64,000 bases of DNA, taken from the NCBI RefSeq assembly GCF_036417845.1, contig NC_089981.1:61504768-61568767 (forward strand). The letters run 5' to 3'. The notes below the pieces were generated by a model. It saw nothing but the letters and a program-made list of their open reading frames with translations. It was not told the DNA's origin and made no database searches. Within the stretch, counting starts at the first letter, position 1. Every line of letters begins with the position of its first letter. Positions 1-12,030 of this stretch are shown here, one piece after another. The DNA is from Apteryx mantelli (taxonomy: Eukaryota > Chordata > Aves > Apterygiformes > Apterygidae). The position numbers were made by a program, and so were the translations under genes.

Positions 1-1
1 T

Positions 2-740
2 GGTGGTATAGATGCCACATTTTGGATAGATCATGTTGGCAAGACAAGTGAGATATTAACTGATGCTGGACTTTCTGCTTCAGCTGAGAGGATTGGCTGT
101 CTGGCTGTCATTGATGTTGTGCATGTAAAAATTAAACCACAAATACCAGTGTTGACTAAAAACAGCATCCAGTTTCGTTGACAATGTAATAACTAAAGCA
201 ACAACTAACCTGAATTATTTTATTTAATAATTTAAGACTCTGAACCAGATTACCAAAGGAAGCAGTGGATTCATCATTCCTTGCACTCCTTAAATCAAGG
301 GATCTATAACTTTATCTGCTTATTTTCTTGAACTACTACATTTGTCTGAAACTTGGTACCAGTATCAGCCATGCTGGGTTTTTGTTATTGTAGGTAATAT
401 GAATGTAGTGCTGGAAGGCTTGAAAAGTATACAGTTTCCACAACCAGGGAATTAAAGCCTACTTTTGAAACTTTTAATATTAAATATGTTTTTCCTAAGT
501 TAAAACAGAATATATATGAAGCATTTGACTTAAATGAGCCAAAATCAGAAGAGACTATGCCTTTAGAGGAGCTTGTAGGACAGGCTCATGCTGCTTACTA
601 TAATAATATTTGTGAGCTATGTCACAAGAAAGAGTGCCCTTCAGTACTATGACTAAACATGAAAAATGGAGTCATTGTACTAGGCCAAAAAAGGAATGTG
701 AAATGTTCGTAAAAGGATGATTCTATGGTGCTCTTTGCTC
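2..740 (+). pseudogene. decayed coding-like relic of unidentified origin
   Basis: Two open stretches lie in the same frame but are separated by stops. Positions 2-181 start GGIDATFWIDHVGKTSEI and contain SAERIGCLAVIDVVHVKI. Positions 398-649 contain FNIKYVFPKLKQNIYEAFDL, GQAHAAYY and a CELC motif. A frame shift near 640 then opens TKHEKWSHCTRPKKEC. The amino-acid texture looks like real protein, with no initiator, internal stops, a frame change and no splice sites that would rescue it. I do not recognise the family. The Cys pattern (CELC...C...C) might be a zinc site. It lies in FAM177A1 intron 1, or upstream of that gene if its first exon were here, for which there is no sign. Best guess is an old retrocopy or transposon-derived fragment; a chance open frame is possible. 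Confidence 0.35.
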
Positions 741-2441
741 CAAAAAATACATAACTGACATTCAGTATTTGCTCCCTGTACTTAGGTTGTCCAACTTTTT
801 TCAACATTCATATTTTTGTAGTTTTGATATTCTACTACTGCTCTGTTTGCAAGACTGAGACTCAGTGGAAAGAATATTCTGAGCCCAGGATGGTCAGTTT
901 TGTGTTTCTGTATGAAAATGTATTGCTGTTTCAGCTGAATTATACTATTGAAACTTGTTGCTTCTTTCTGCTCGGCTCTTCTAAGAAAGTGTACAAAGCG
1001 TGCCCATAGTAACTGAAGATACACTACATTAAGCTGTAATGACTTGCAATTTTCTGAAGCTGCTGTATTAGGATTGGGAAAGATGATGGAAGTGTGCTCC
1101 TTCTCCACGCTGTGGAGCTTGGCACATGATCTTTATTTACCTTCCCTCTTCTCTGTGGGCATGAGAAAAATCTGTTGCCTGACATGAAGAAAAACAGTGC
1201 AAGGTTCTGCTCTCCACAGCTTTCTCCTGTCCCAGGGGAAAATTTATGTAATGTAGCAAAAGTGACAGGAATGGCGGTACCACACTCATAATGATTAAGG
1301 GCTTTCTTATAACTGTGTAAAAAAAATGTGTTTTTATTAATAATTTTGGTTTATGATTTGTGAAGACTGTTATGGTTGCATAGACAAGAACTGAAAAATT
1401 GGAACATGACCATTTTATGCAACCTTAATTCTGTGCTTGCGCATGCACAAATCTTCTTGCATATGAACATTATGATATATTTTAAATTATGTAGTCTCAC
1501 CATTTTAAAAAACCTTTATGGCACATTAAAACCATGTGGTTAACGTTTCCTGATTTCCGTGTGCTTGTCTGTGTGACAGAAATGTTTTCAAAGCAGTTTT
1601 ATGTATTTGTTGCAGTAATATCTAAAAGCTCTGCCAAGACAAAAGCTCCATTTTGATAGATACAGTACAAATACTTTCTAAAACTCTCCAGCAACAGGAG
1701 TTGTTACCCTAAAGAATTGCTGATTGGCCTTTGAACTAGAACTGTATTTTTTTTCTGACATTTGTGACTCGAAGAATGCATTGCAGCATTCAGCAGCTGG
1801 AAGGAAAAAAACCCGAACATTTTACTTTTCTTTTTTCATATGTCCTTAGCCACAAAAGTAAGTGTTGTTCTTTGTAAGTGCAAGGGACCATACAACGTGA
1901 TTTCTGATGAAAGCCCACGGAGGCAGATTCCTTGGTGCATTTTTTTAAAGCTTGAGCCTGGCTGTGTGGTTATTCTTCATTCAGTTCTGTTTTGTAACTG
2001 GAGGTATCTCTCTAAACTTGCAAAGAGACAACTATAAACTATAAACTGCTTTATTAATTTCAGTAGATATTAATTCAGAAACCAGCAATACTTTTAAATA
2101 TTAACATTTACCTACTCATCAAATTTTGTAAAGAAAATTCCTGCTAAGAAACTGAGTGTTTTCTGAACAGAATGTTTTTAATACCTCATCCATAGTGAAG
2201 TGAAGGCAATTTTTTTGTTTGTTTTTAGTGAAGAGATCAGTTTTTTAGGTATCTGCAAGCAAAAATCTCTCAGCAGTATCCTTCACCTACAGCCAAGTTC
2301 TTGCTAATATCCATTTTATATCCTAAATAATCTAAAATATTTTAAATACCTTGTGAAGTTTTTCGAGGGAGAATTTTTCCAGTTTTGCAGCTTATCGTAT
2401 AGAAGCTTATACTTGAAATAATGATCTTATTTTCATTACAG
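741..2441 (+). other. FAM177A1 intron 1, 3' part
   Basis: AT-rich intronic sequence with T-rich runs before the exon 2 acceptor. I see no gene, repeat boundary or RNA gene here. Confidence 0.6.
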
Positions 2442-2618
2442 CAACTTGCAAATGGAGAAAGAGGCTTTGAGAATGTGGAGCTGGGTGTCATAGGAAAGAA
2501 GAAAAAAATTCCAAGGAGGGTTATTCACTTTGCAAGTGGAGAAACAATGGAAGAATATAGCACAGATGAAGAGGAAGATGAACAAGAGAAAAAAGACCTC
2601 TTGCCTCCTGTAGATCCT
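2442..2618 (+). CDS. FAM177A1: FAM177A1 coding exon 2
   Basis: 177 nt, phase 0 at both ends, 59 codons from QLANGERGFENVELG to PPVDP. Acceptor AG is at 2440-2441. The donor used must be GTAGGT at 2619, because only that joins VDP to TTLTWGPYLWF of the next exon in frame. A second GT four bases on (2623) would shift the frame. Confidence 0.96.
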
Positions 2619-5600
2619 GTAGGTATTTTTATTTGCTAAATTGCTCCTCCTGGCTTACTGGATAACTAGCAGCATTTTATACTTTAATTTTTATGTCACA
2701 GATCTGATCTAGTGCATTAAAGATTCACATAATTTGGTTGGCTCTAGAAACTGATAAATCTGTGAGAAGTATTTCTGAGAAGTTTTGTTTTGGAGTCCTC
2801 TTTCACTGAAGTAGCCCTGTTAATGCCAATAGGACTACTTAGATGATAGTGCAGAAATGCGTTTAATTTCTTCACAGTTCTAATCTGTCCTCTCCAGCTT
2901 TTCCCACTCTAATAGTATTTGCTTGATGTCTCCTTGATTCATACTATTGTTTTAAAAAAAAAAAAAAAACCTGCAGGGAAGAAATTTGTTTTCTTAGGTT
3001 TGGTGACAGAGGAGAGTTGAACTTGTAATTTAACGTTAGCATAGCAGCATTCAGTATAATAAAAGCAGCATAGTAGCAGAAGAAGAAGATGACTTGCAGA
3101 AGTAAAGAAAAACTAATGTGCTTCATAATCTATCAGAAACAGGTTTTAAAGGATCTGGTTAGTCTGTGCATGTAAAGTTCATTGTCTGCGTTTTAAACGG
3201 TTAAGATTTTGCTTGACCTGTGAATGAAGTCTGTGTTTATTGGTCCATATTAAAGTGGAGTTTGGACAATTGAAACTGTCTCTAGTAGTGTGTGTTGGAG
3301 CTGTTAAAATACGTTTCCCTTTTTTTCTGTGATTCATAGGTAAAAATGAAATATAACTGTTTAATTCTTTTGGGGTGTCAATTAATATATTTTGTAGTCC
3401 AGAGATTTGCAAACTGAGAAGCTGTGTGTACTAGCAGTGGCAGAAGTGGTTTCCAGCTCTCTGGCAGCCAGTGCTGGAGAAATTATTCATCCATCTCTTC
3501 TTCTCTCCCCACCCCCAGCCTCATATGTTTCCTTTGACACCCCCACAAAGTGCTATCTCAGCTACATCTTTTCTCTACCCTCCTACTACAGTTATACCCT
3601 ATTCCCTTGCCTGTCTGTGGGGTTCTCTTCCTGGCCCTGCCTTGGCCTGCTCACCTGTACTGAGCTAGAAGTGGAAGCTGAAGTTGGCTGGATCCTTTCC
3701 TGTGTGCTGGAGCACCGCCAAGTAGGCTGGGGAGTTGTCGCTTTGTGCAGTAACTGGCCCTGCCTGACTGCACATTGGTGGCAAGTGCCTGCGTAAAGGT
3801 GCTTGTTCCCACACTTCAGATAAGAACCTTTGCATGCACAGAAATTTGTGTTGTGTTCTCTATTTTACAAAAGCATGTGCTGTTGAAATGACTTGTGCAC
3901 CACACTTTGGGAATCTGTGATGAAGAAATGCTGTGTTTGAGGCTCTTAATTACTGTTCTACTAGGCCTTGTATTTATTTGTATCTGTTTCCATCCCACAA
4001 CAGCAGAACCTTGTTGGAGGGATTTTGCAATGAAGAGTTTTACTTTCTCCTCATTCCCTTCTTCAGAAGTGCTGCAAGCATGCAGGGTTTGCTTTGGAAA
4101 GGACTGTGAATCCGTTCTTTTTCTTCTTTATAAGATGAATTTAGCTTGAAGAAAAAGTAGTAGTTGGAGGAATGAGCTGCAATGAGACTGTGGGAATCTG
4201 GGACTGGGGTTCCTAGGAATTCACAAATGAAGCTTTTTCATTTAATCTTGAGTGGATTTATGACACCAGTATCACTTTCTTATTTGGCAGTTCATGTATA
4301 TGAGGAAAAGTAACAGCCTGAGACGAAATAGAAAGGCATTAGTATAAAAGTACATACAAAGTTTATAGTTACCTAAAGCATCATTATTGAAAATAAATGT
4401 GTCAATTTCTGAACAATGAGTAGATGTTAAGCTACCTTGCTGTTTTTTTCTAGTGATCTTCTCAGAGTACAAGAATTGAAAAAGTTACTGAATATTATGT
4501 TAATATTCAGTCTTCAGAGCCAGATCTGCTCCCCACTATGTCCGTCATGTCTCATATTCAGGATGTGAAAGGAGAGATTTTTCAACTATACTTAGCTGGG
4601 GATCAGGTCTATATAAATTTTGTGCGTGTCTCTTCCTCTCAGTAGAGCTATTTCACTGTATTACAGTGATGGAAGGCTCCGGAGACTTGATGTAAGCATT
4701 GTGAGGCCAGAGAAGTGCACGCTGCTGTACAAATGGATGCTTTAATTAAAGAACACCTCAAACATTCATAATAGCCAGAAATTCTGTGTGATGGTTCTCC
4801 TGCTTTCCTAATATAGATTTTTTTCTGAATACCAAGAAGTATGTTGTATGGCACAGTTAAGACTCTTTTATTCCCCTTCCATAGTTTATGAAATCCTTAA
4901 TTTTTATTACATTTTTTAATAAAAGGACCCTCCAAACCAAAATAGTTTACTGTGGAGCATGGTGTGTCTTATTACGCACTGCTTTTTACCTTGACAGAAT
5001 AAACTTGATTAGACCAAGGGCTGTCATTAAGTGAAGTTTACCTTATCTGCTCTATGCTTCATGTATCCCAACTGAGCCAATGAATTGAAGAAATATTAGA
5101 CCAAGCTGAGCTTTGATGTTTTAGCCAACAGCTGCCTTAGAAATGTTTTTATTGTAGGATTTCTATAAAAGCAATTAAATAGTCAGTTTGCTGAGACCAG
5201 CATGTCTAAAACTTGTTATCTCAGTTGGGATACAAAAAAAGTATGTTGCAAATAACAGCTGTTTCTGGTCCAATTTATTTTTAGAAAAAGCACACTTAAT
5301 ATTTTGAATAGAAACTTTACATCATGAAATTTCAAAGCTCAGCTGGTATTGGCATCCTCACAGGTTCTGAATGAGTTTGAGGGAAACGTATTTTTCCATG
5401 TCGTAAAGAAACTTCTTCACTAACTACCTTGGTTTCATTATGTTTTAGAGCTAAGCAGATAATGACAATGTCTGTCTTAATAAGTAACTGATATATTCCA
5501 ATAGTGTGATAATCAAAGCACGCAGTGTGTGATGTGCTGCTGCTATTCATAACAAAACATATTCACGTGAACTATTGAGTCTTACATTTTGCTTTGGAAA

Positions 5601-8600
5601 AATGATTCTGGTCCTTGACTTCTATAGGTCAGCATTCAGTTAATTAACATTCTTGGACTGGAGTGTCCATTCTGTTGTATTTGTTTTAAGAATTAGATGA
5701 ATCCAGAATAAATTTTTCTCTGAATCTTTTTAGTTAATAGCATTAAACATTACCTGAGCGTTCTCCTTGTCTCTTTGAGGCTTGTAAAAGCTTTAATTTT
5801 AACTGTATCTTCTACTCTGTCCAAAAATTGTTAGTTGCTTACACTATATGTGTAAATCACCCTTTGTTTCCGTCCACCAAAACCTGCATTAGAAGATAAT
5901 TTCTCTGTTTATCCCTGGAGTGCCATTTGTTATGAAGTCTTTGTTCCATTCACTTATTACATGAGTAAGTGGAAAGTGGAATGTAAGTCTTTGCAGAGCA
6001 ATTGTAAGCAATGTAACTGTTGATGATAACCTTAGAATTCATTCTGAGAAAATCTCTGCTGCAGAGCTCCAGAAGACATTTAATTTTGTCAGCCTTCAGT
6101 GCTTGAAAAGATTGAAGCACATTCTCCCAGGAAGATTATCTTGATATCCTGTAGTTAAAAGGAGCTTAACATCTAATAGCAAAAGGTTTTATGCTAGGTG
6201 AGGACTGTTAAACTAATTTTCTTTCAAGACTTTAGAGATGATGGAGACAGGGATGAGGAAGAGAAATAGTCAGTGACCAAATAATAGATATTCATTATGT
6301 GCTAGAAGCTTTTCTGAGGTAGAAGGGTGTGTTTCTGATCTTGTTTTAACTATTATCTTAGATGCTGCAGTTTTACATGGTGTGTTCATTGAAGGATCTA
6401 TTACAACAATATCTGATGACCAACTGGTCATGAATTTAGCTCATCTAATATGCATTTTGGCATGGTAAACAATGGAGAAGTATCCATTTGGTGGTATGTT
6501 AGCTTTCAAATACATGACTTGTTTTTCTTAAATCAAGAAATGATTCTTAATTTCATTTTGTCATTTTCTCTGAACAACAACAACAACAAACACATGGACT
6601 CATTGGGAAGTTGAAATGTTATTGGGGACTGAAACTTGCCAAAAATAGATATGGATGTGGATTGTTCATATGGAGGAACACGGTGCACTCAGAGGCTCAA
6701 GAGGGTGTTGTGCTTCCTTCAGAAGCCCTGTATTAGGAAACAACATCATGTTTTGTTGTTGAATCTTAGCCGTCTTGGTTTTATAAATGGTAGAACTCAT
6801 TATGTTCATTCCTACTTAAAAAACACTGGAACACCTTCTTCAGGTAAATAGACTTGGATAGATCATATTGAGTCTGAGCTTCAGATTAAAATTGTACATT
6901 AAAAATGTTTTGAAATTTAAAAACGAACTGTAATAACTGTGAAATCTTCCGTTTAGCTGATGTATATTTGAGGCAGTATTTCTCCTAGAATCTTTCTCTT
7001 CTTGTAATAAATGTGTCCTGTGTTTTATACTGCTGCACCTTATTTCCATCCAAAAAAAAAGAAGGTATTACAGTATCCTTGCTTTGATTAGAAAGACTGA
7101 ACATTAAGACTTCTGTGGCCAAAGGAGGTTGAAATGCAGTATTTAGGTATTGTTTTTCATTGAACATTAATAAGACTGAACTTTGGTACGTAAGTAATAC
7201 TCAATGCATTAAAGCTACTTCATAGAGTCAGATTAGTTTGTACAGAGCTGTTGCATAACAATTCTGTTCTTATCCCCCAGAAGGTTCTTGTTTTCTCCAG
7301 TACCTCTTCTCGCCTCATATTTGCCATTCCTATTTAGGTCTTTGGGGTGCCTGGGGAAAATTATACTTGTTTACCCTGAGGAAGTAAGAACGAAAAGGGG
7401 GCTTATTCCTTGGATGTGTTCTCTCCAGCTTGCCCTCAGTGGCTTGTTCTCCAAAACATTTCCTGTATCCTGTTGAATTTGCATGAAGTAGCTTCTCTCT
7501 TGGTTTTGTATTGTGTTCTGAGACACCTGAAAGAATACTCCTTTTATAGATTATAGGGGCTGGCAAGGTGTTACCTGACATGGGTGAAGAAGTGTCTGTT
7601 TGTGCTATGGACACATCTTGTCACAGAGCAGAGGTTTCTATGAAATTATACTTAGAATTGAATTGTTTCTAATGTACCAAACTGTTTTAATTGTGTGGCG
7701 GCAGCCTAATAGAAATGGGAAGAATCTCTGTGCACCATTGCCTGCAGAGACTCAAATTTTAGCTGTATTTGTGTTACTACAGTAGTATGTTAGAAGATTC
7801 TGTATCTGATTTACTTCTGTAACCTTGAAGTTCAGCTTATCTTTTTATTCTTAAACGTTAAGGGGATATGTGCAGCCTCTTGCTTACTGCTGCACAGCAG
7901 GACTTTGTTTGCCCTGTGTGCTGTGTGAATGTTTTTTAACCGTGTCACCTTATTATGAAGGATTGTATGGAGGCCTGTCAATGCCATTATTTGCACCTGT
8001 GGCAACAAGCTTTTCCAGCACTTTTCTTGACTTCTTCAACTAAACAAACTCAAATGATTGTCGTTAGCCTATCTGCCAACTGAGTATGTGATTAACAAGC
8101 TAGAAGTGCTTTTGTGCAAGCAGGACAGCAGCTGATTTTGCTTACACTTTTATCTTGGCAGGATATTTTCCAAACTCACTGCCAAAAATTCAAGATCTGG
8201 CTTTTTTCTGCTTACCCAACTTGAGTTTCTAGCTCGGCAGATGATTACTTGCTAAACAGAATTGCAAGGAGCTATGCTTGGTAAGCACTGAAGTCTAATA
8301 GGTTATGTGCATACGTAAGATGTTACTGGGACACTGGCATACATATTCAGACTATCCCAACTAATCTCTGTAGCTCTATTGCAAACGTTTGTTGTCCCAT
8401 ATGGATAGGTACCATTTTCTATGATCTTACTTAATATCTGTCAAACAGTTTTGAGGAACAAGTTATAAGTATATAACTTAACTGAGTGGAACTCATGGGT
8501 TTCAATTAGTAAGAGCTGACATTTTCACTGCTAGTTTCCACAAGGAAAGTATGTCTATGGAGATCTTTATGGGGAGAAATGTACGACGAAGAGCTTGCCT

Positions 8601-11600
8601 GAATACAGCAGACTATTGACTATAAACATGTTTTAGTTTACTAGGAAATTTGAGTTTGACTTTTCACAAAAGTGAAAGTGTACAGCTTTTCTTGTTAGAG
8701 TAGGTTGGATTTTTTTTTAAATGTACTTTTCCCTTCCTCTTGTATTAAGAGGCTTGTAAAAATTAAAAGGTATGGCCTCTTTCCTCAGTGAAGAGGATAA
8801 TCTGTACGTTCCCATTAATTTCTAAATGTTCTTTGAGTACCAGTGTATAATTCTCTCAATTTGTCTTGACGTTGCAGTATTTCCTGTGTGGTGGTGATTA
8901 CTCCATAGTCACTCAAATTTCTGTGACTTTCAGACTAGTCTGTTGCTGGCTCCAGGTGGGGCTCACAAGGAGGGAGACCTGTTGCTCGATCTTGGGTAGA
9001 CAACTGGCTTTCCAGGACAAACTACTGAATGTATATGTCAGAATTTTGTTATTCTTTGGGTACAGTTCCAAATGATAATTCATATTGGTTCTTAGATACT
9101 TGGAAGCAGCTTCTTCCTCAGGGACCATTATGAAGGCTTTTTTTTTTTTGATTGGCTTGTTTGTTTGTTTTTAAGTCTTTTATAATAAATATATATATTT
9201 TTAATAATCAAGGAATACTTGGTTAGCCTACATCTCTGATAGGCCTGAAGTAGAATTCAGAACATTATGTAAATGTCTTTCTAATTGTAGGGATTATTTT
9301 GAGCTTGAGTTGGGTGCTTGTCGTTTTCCAAGTCTTTGAGTGGGAAGCAGAAAGCAGTGAAATATACATTCCCAGATGTAGGCAATGGTTAGCTTTGTAG
9401 CTTACAGTGATACCTTACTTCATGTATGTCTGGTCTAGACTTACTTTAAAGCAAAAATAATGACTTCAGTGTTGTGGTAGCTGGCAAACAGGCAGTGTTG
9501 CTCATCGTTCTTTTGAATCTGTGTTTGAGGTTTTGCATTATTATTATTATCTGCCATGAACATGCAGCTATACATATTACTACTACTCTTATTGTTTCAG
9601 ACGACGCTTACATGGGGACCCTACTTATGGTTTCACATGCTAAGAGTTGCCACATCAACCTTATCAGGTATTGCTTTATTTACTTCTCGGGTAAACTTGT
9701 AAATGAATATTGAGTGTCATCTTGACAGACTGCAAATCATCTTTGTGATTTACTGGCCATTTTTTAAAAGTATGAATGAGTTTGCATTTTATTGGGTGGA
9801 GATATAGTCTTTTGCGTTAGGCACTATTTTTTTTCTTTTCAATCAACAATTCATTGTCATATCTGTTCTTTGTATACAAAGGTGGATATTCCTTTCCACT
9901 TTTCAGTAGTCTTTTATGAATTGGAAGATTACTACATATTTCTCTCTCCTCCCACTTTAGTTTTGCCTCTTACATTTGTTATTTGAACTGGTCTTCTCCA
10001 CAGAACTCAGGATTTCAAGATGTGTAAAGAATGAGTTACTGTGACTTCTCATTGAACTATTTGATTGCTAACTTCTAATTTGCTTTCACTGGATACTACT
10101 GAGAACTAACTCATTTGCATCCTCAGGACAGATTTGCAATTTGAAGAGCAATATATTGGACTTTTTGTTTGCTTTTACTCAGTGACCAATACTGTAGCCA
10201 TCATCACGGTCAAGAAACTGATTGATAAGAGCCTGTCTGCTCCATACTTCTGACTGTAAACTATTGGTTTTAGCAAAGTAATGCTGCGTGTAGCCTCCAG
10301 CTTGAAAAATGAGAAAGCTGAAATCTAAAAAAATTGGCAATTCTTCGGTATGAAACACAGAGCATTGTTAAACTGCTACTGGCTTAAAATATGCATGTTA
10401 TCAATAAATAATTCTCTACATGCTTGGCACCATTAGACTGAAGTGCCAATACACTTTGTAGTCAGATATTTTTGTCTAACCTTAATTTTTAGTTAAAGTT
10501 CACCTAAAGACTTCCTTTAACTGACCCCAAAGCAAAATAAAGCTAGATGCAAAGCTAAAACTGTTAGAATGTAAACACTAACACCATCTAGGTTTTCACT
10601 GATTCCATATTCTTCTCCTTTTGTGCATTCTATATCATAACAGTTACTAGTATATTGAGCTAATAACTCCATATAAATAGATTTCCACAGTAGATTTTAT
10701 TTTTGTCTTTTGCATGAAGTAGTGACTATGGAAAACCATTCAAGAAAGAGGATGGTACCTTTTAAAATAGAACTTGCTTAATAACTTTTTTTCTGGATAC
10801 TAATCACATATAAACTTCTCTCTCTTTCTCTCTCTCTTTTTTTTTTTTTTTTTTTTTTAAGTTTGTGATTTCCTTGGGGAAAAGATTGCATCTGTTTTGG
10901 GGATAAGTACACCAAAATACCAGTATGCCATTGATGAATATTACAGAATGAAAAAAGAGGTATGTGTGTGAGATAAGTTCTTATCCTTTTTTTTCCCCTA
11001 CTTACCCTCCCTGTCATTTTCAAAAATAAAAACTATATTTCTGCATTAATGATTAAAGAAAGATTAAGTTTTAGAACCTCTATTTCAGCTTGCCTTCAGT
11101 TTTCTTTTGATGCACATTTTATGCTTGCTTATCTATCAGCATTTTCTTACCGGATCATCAGTCTTAGAACTGGCTGGGTCCTGACCGCTGTTCTGTTTGC
11201 TTCTCTAGTACAATTCATTTTGAATTCCAAAGTATGAGAAAGATGAATTGAGCAGTTACTGGAGACTTTGTAAAGAGGAGGCTGCAATTAATATACTTTT
11301 GAACTCAAAACTTGTTCTGTTTCATATACTACAAAGTATCAAGGGTAAATTGAGCATTATGTTACCAGTTGTTCTAAAACATAACTGAAAAGGAATGACA
11401 GTGATTGATGCAAAAAAAGTTTAATAACCTGTATTTGTAAGAGATACAAAACATGTTTAAAGATTTACTGCTTGCTTTTTATTTTTAGTAATTCTTTATT
11501 ACTTATTAAGAGCTAGAAATATTTTATAGTTCATAGATTTATCACTCTATTGCTTTTGACTAAAAAATACTTATTTAGACACCAGTCATTTTATCTGTGT

Positions 11601-12030
11601 GTATGTAACGCAGTTCAATCCTTGGTGAATTTTTTCCATAATGGGAAACCTCATCCTATGATAAACTAGTGACTGTTTTCTAGCAGAACAAATGTGCTTA
11701 TCTTTTAACAGGTACTGATGTGTTCTTATGGAAAGACTTAAAGTGAATGTAAGCAGCATTTAGTTCAAATAAGTAATAGTTTGTGAAATCTCTCTCTCCC
11801 TTTTTATTTTTTTAAAGGAGGAAGAGGAGGAACAGGAAAATAAAATGTCAGAAGAAGCAGAAAGACAGCATCAGGAGCAGCAGAACAAGCCACAGGCTGA
11901 AGCTCCTGTCCAGACAGACCAGCCTGAAGCAACAACATGTAGTTCATTTGTGAATTTAAACTTTGAAAATGAGGGAGACTGCCAGTCTGTTGTGGAAAAT
12001 AAACAAGATGTCGTTACTGTCCCTACTTAA
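2442..12030 (+). CDS. FAM177A1: FAM177A1, coding exons 2-5 (5' end outside window)
   Basis: Spliced CDS join(2442..2618, 9601..9667, 10862..10959, 11818..12030) encodes 184 residues that align along their length with human FAM177A1 as I remember it: ERGFENVELGVIGKKKK, then RRVIHF, GETMEEYSTDEE, LTWGPYLWF, STPKYQYAIDEYYRMKK, an acidic Glu run, QTDQPE and a terminal SSFVN-like block. Every junction is GT..AG and the phases (0, 1, 0) fit. The family is small and vertebrate-wide. The human protein is reported at the Golgi and associated with VPS13B; its molecular activity is not established. The hydrophobic stretch from WGPYLWF through exon 4 could be membrane-associated (inference). Residues before Gln-Leu-Ala-Asn, including the initiator Met, must come from an upstream exon; I see no GC-rich first exon in 1-2441. 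It converges with PPP2R3C. Confidence 0.97.
2619..9600 (+). other. FAM177A1 intron 2
   Basis: About 7 kb of AT-rich intron. It contains an A16 run at 2954-2969, a short (AAC)n at 6573-6590 and T/GTTT-rich sequence with a TA run at 9139-9200. A 129-codon open frame at 3407-3796 has a Ser/Leu/Cys-rich composition without recognisable domains and is taken as chance. No other supportable feature. Confidence 0.6.
9601..9667 (+). CDS. FAM177A1: FAM177A1 coding exon 3
   Basis: 67 nt encoding TTLTWGPYLWFHMLRVATST-LS plus one base (phase 1). It follows a TTGTTTCAG acceptor and ends CAG|GTATTG. The aromatic and hydrophobic content is typical of the family core. Confidence 0.95.
9668..10861 (+). other. 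FAM177A1 intron 3
   Basis: Intronic AT-rich sequence ending in a very long polypyrimidine tract (see 10815-10858). Nothing else recognised. Confidence 0.6.
10815..10858 (+). repeat. polypyrimidine (CT)n-T22 tract at splice acceptor
   Basis: Forty-four consecutive pyrimidines, CT-rich then 22 T in a row, ending three bases before FAM177A1 exon 4. It serves as the polypyrimidine tract of that acceptor and, being a mononucleotide run, should vary in length between individuals. Confidence 0.85.
10862..10959 (+). CDS. FAM177A1: FAM177A1 coding exon 4
   Basis: 98 nt. The carried G plus TT gives Val, then CDFLGEKIASVLGISTPKYQ followed by YAIDEYYRMKKE, the most conserved block of the family. Donor is GAG|GTATGT. 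The acceptor is preceded by an uninterrupted pyrimidine tract of about 44 nt ending in 22 T. Confidence 0.96.
10960..11817 (+). other. FAM177A1 intron 4
   Basis: Short AT-rich intron between the donor GTATGT and the acceptor TTTAAAG. No feature recognised. Confidence 0.6.
11818..12030 (+). CDS. FAM177A1: FAM177A1 coding exon 5 (terminal)
   Basis: 213 nt including TAA at 12028-12030. It opens with a Glu-rich run (EEEEEQENKMSEEAE), then a Gln-rich QEQQNK stretch, QTDQPEATT, and SSFVNLNFENEGD near the C-terminus. The acceptor TTTTTAAAG ends at 11817. The charged, low-complexity composition suggests a disordered tail. Confidence 0.95.
   Translation, partial: EEEEEQENKMSEEAERQHQEQQNKPQAEAPVQTDQPEATTCSSFVNLNFENEGDCQSVVENKQDVVTVPT

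Noticed and set aside
3407-3796. 129-codon plus-strand open frame in FAM177A1 intron 2
   Set aside because: No recognisable domain, Ser/Leu/Cys-rich chance composition, no splice context; longest of many such frames in the intron.
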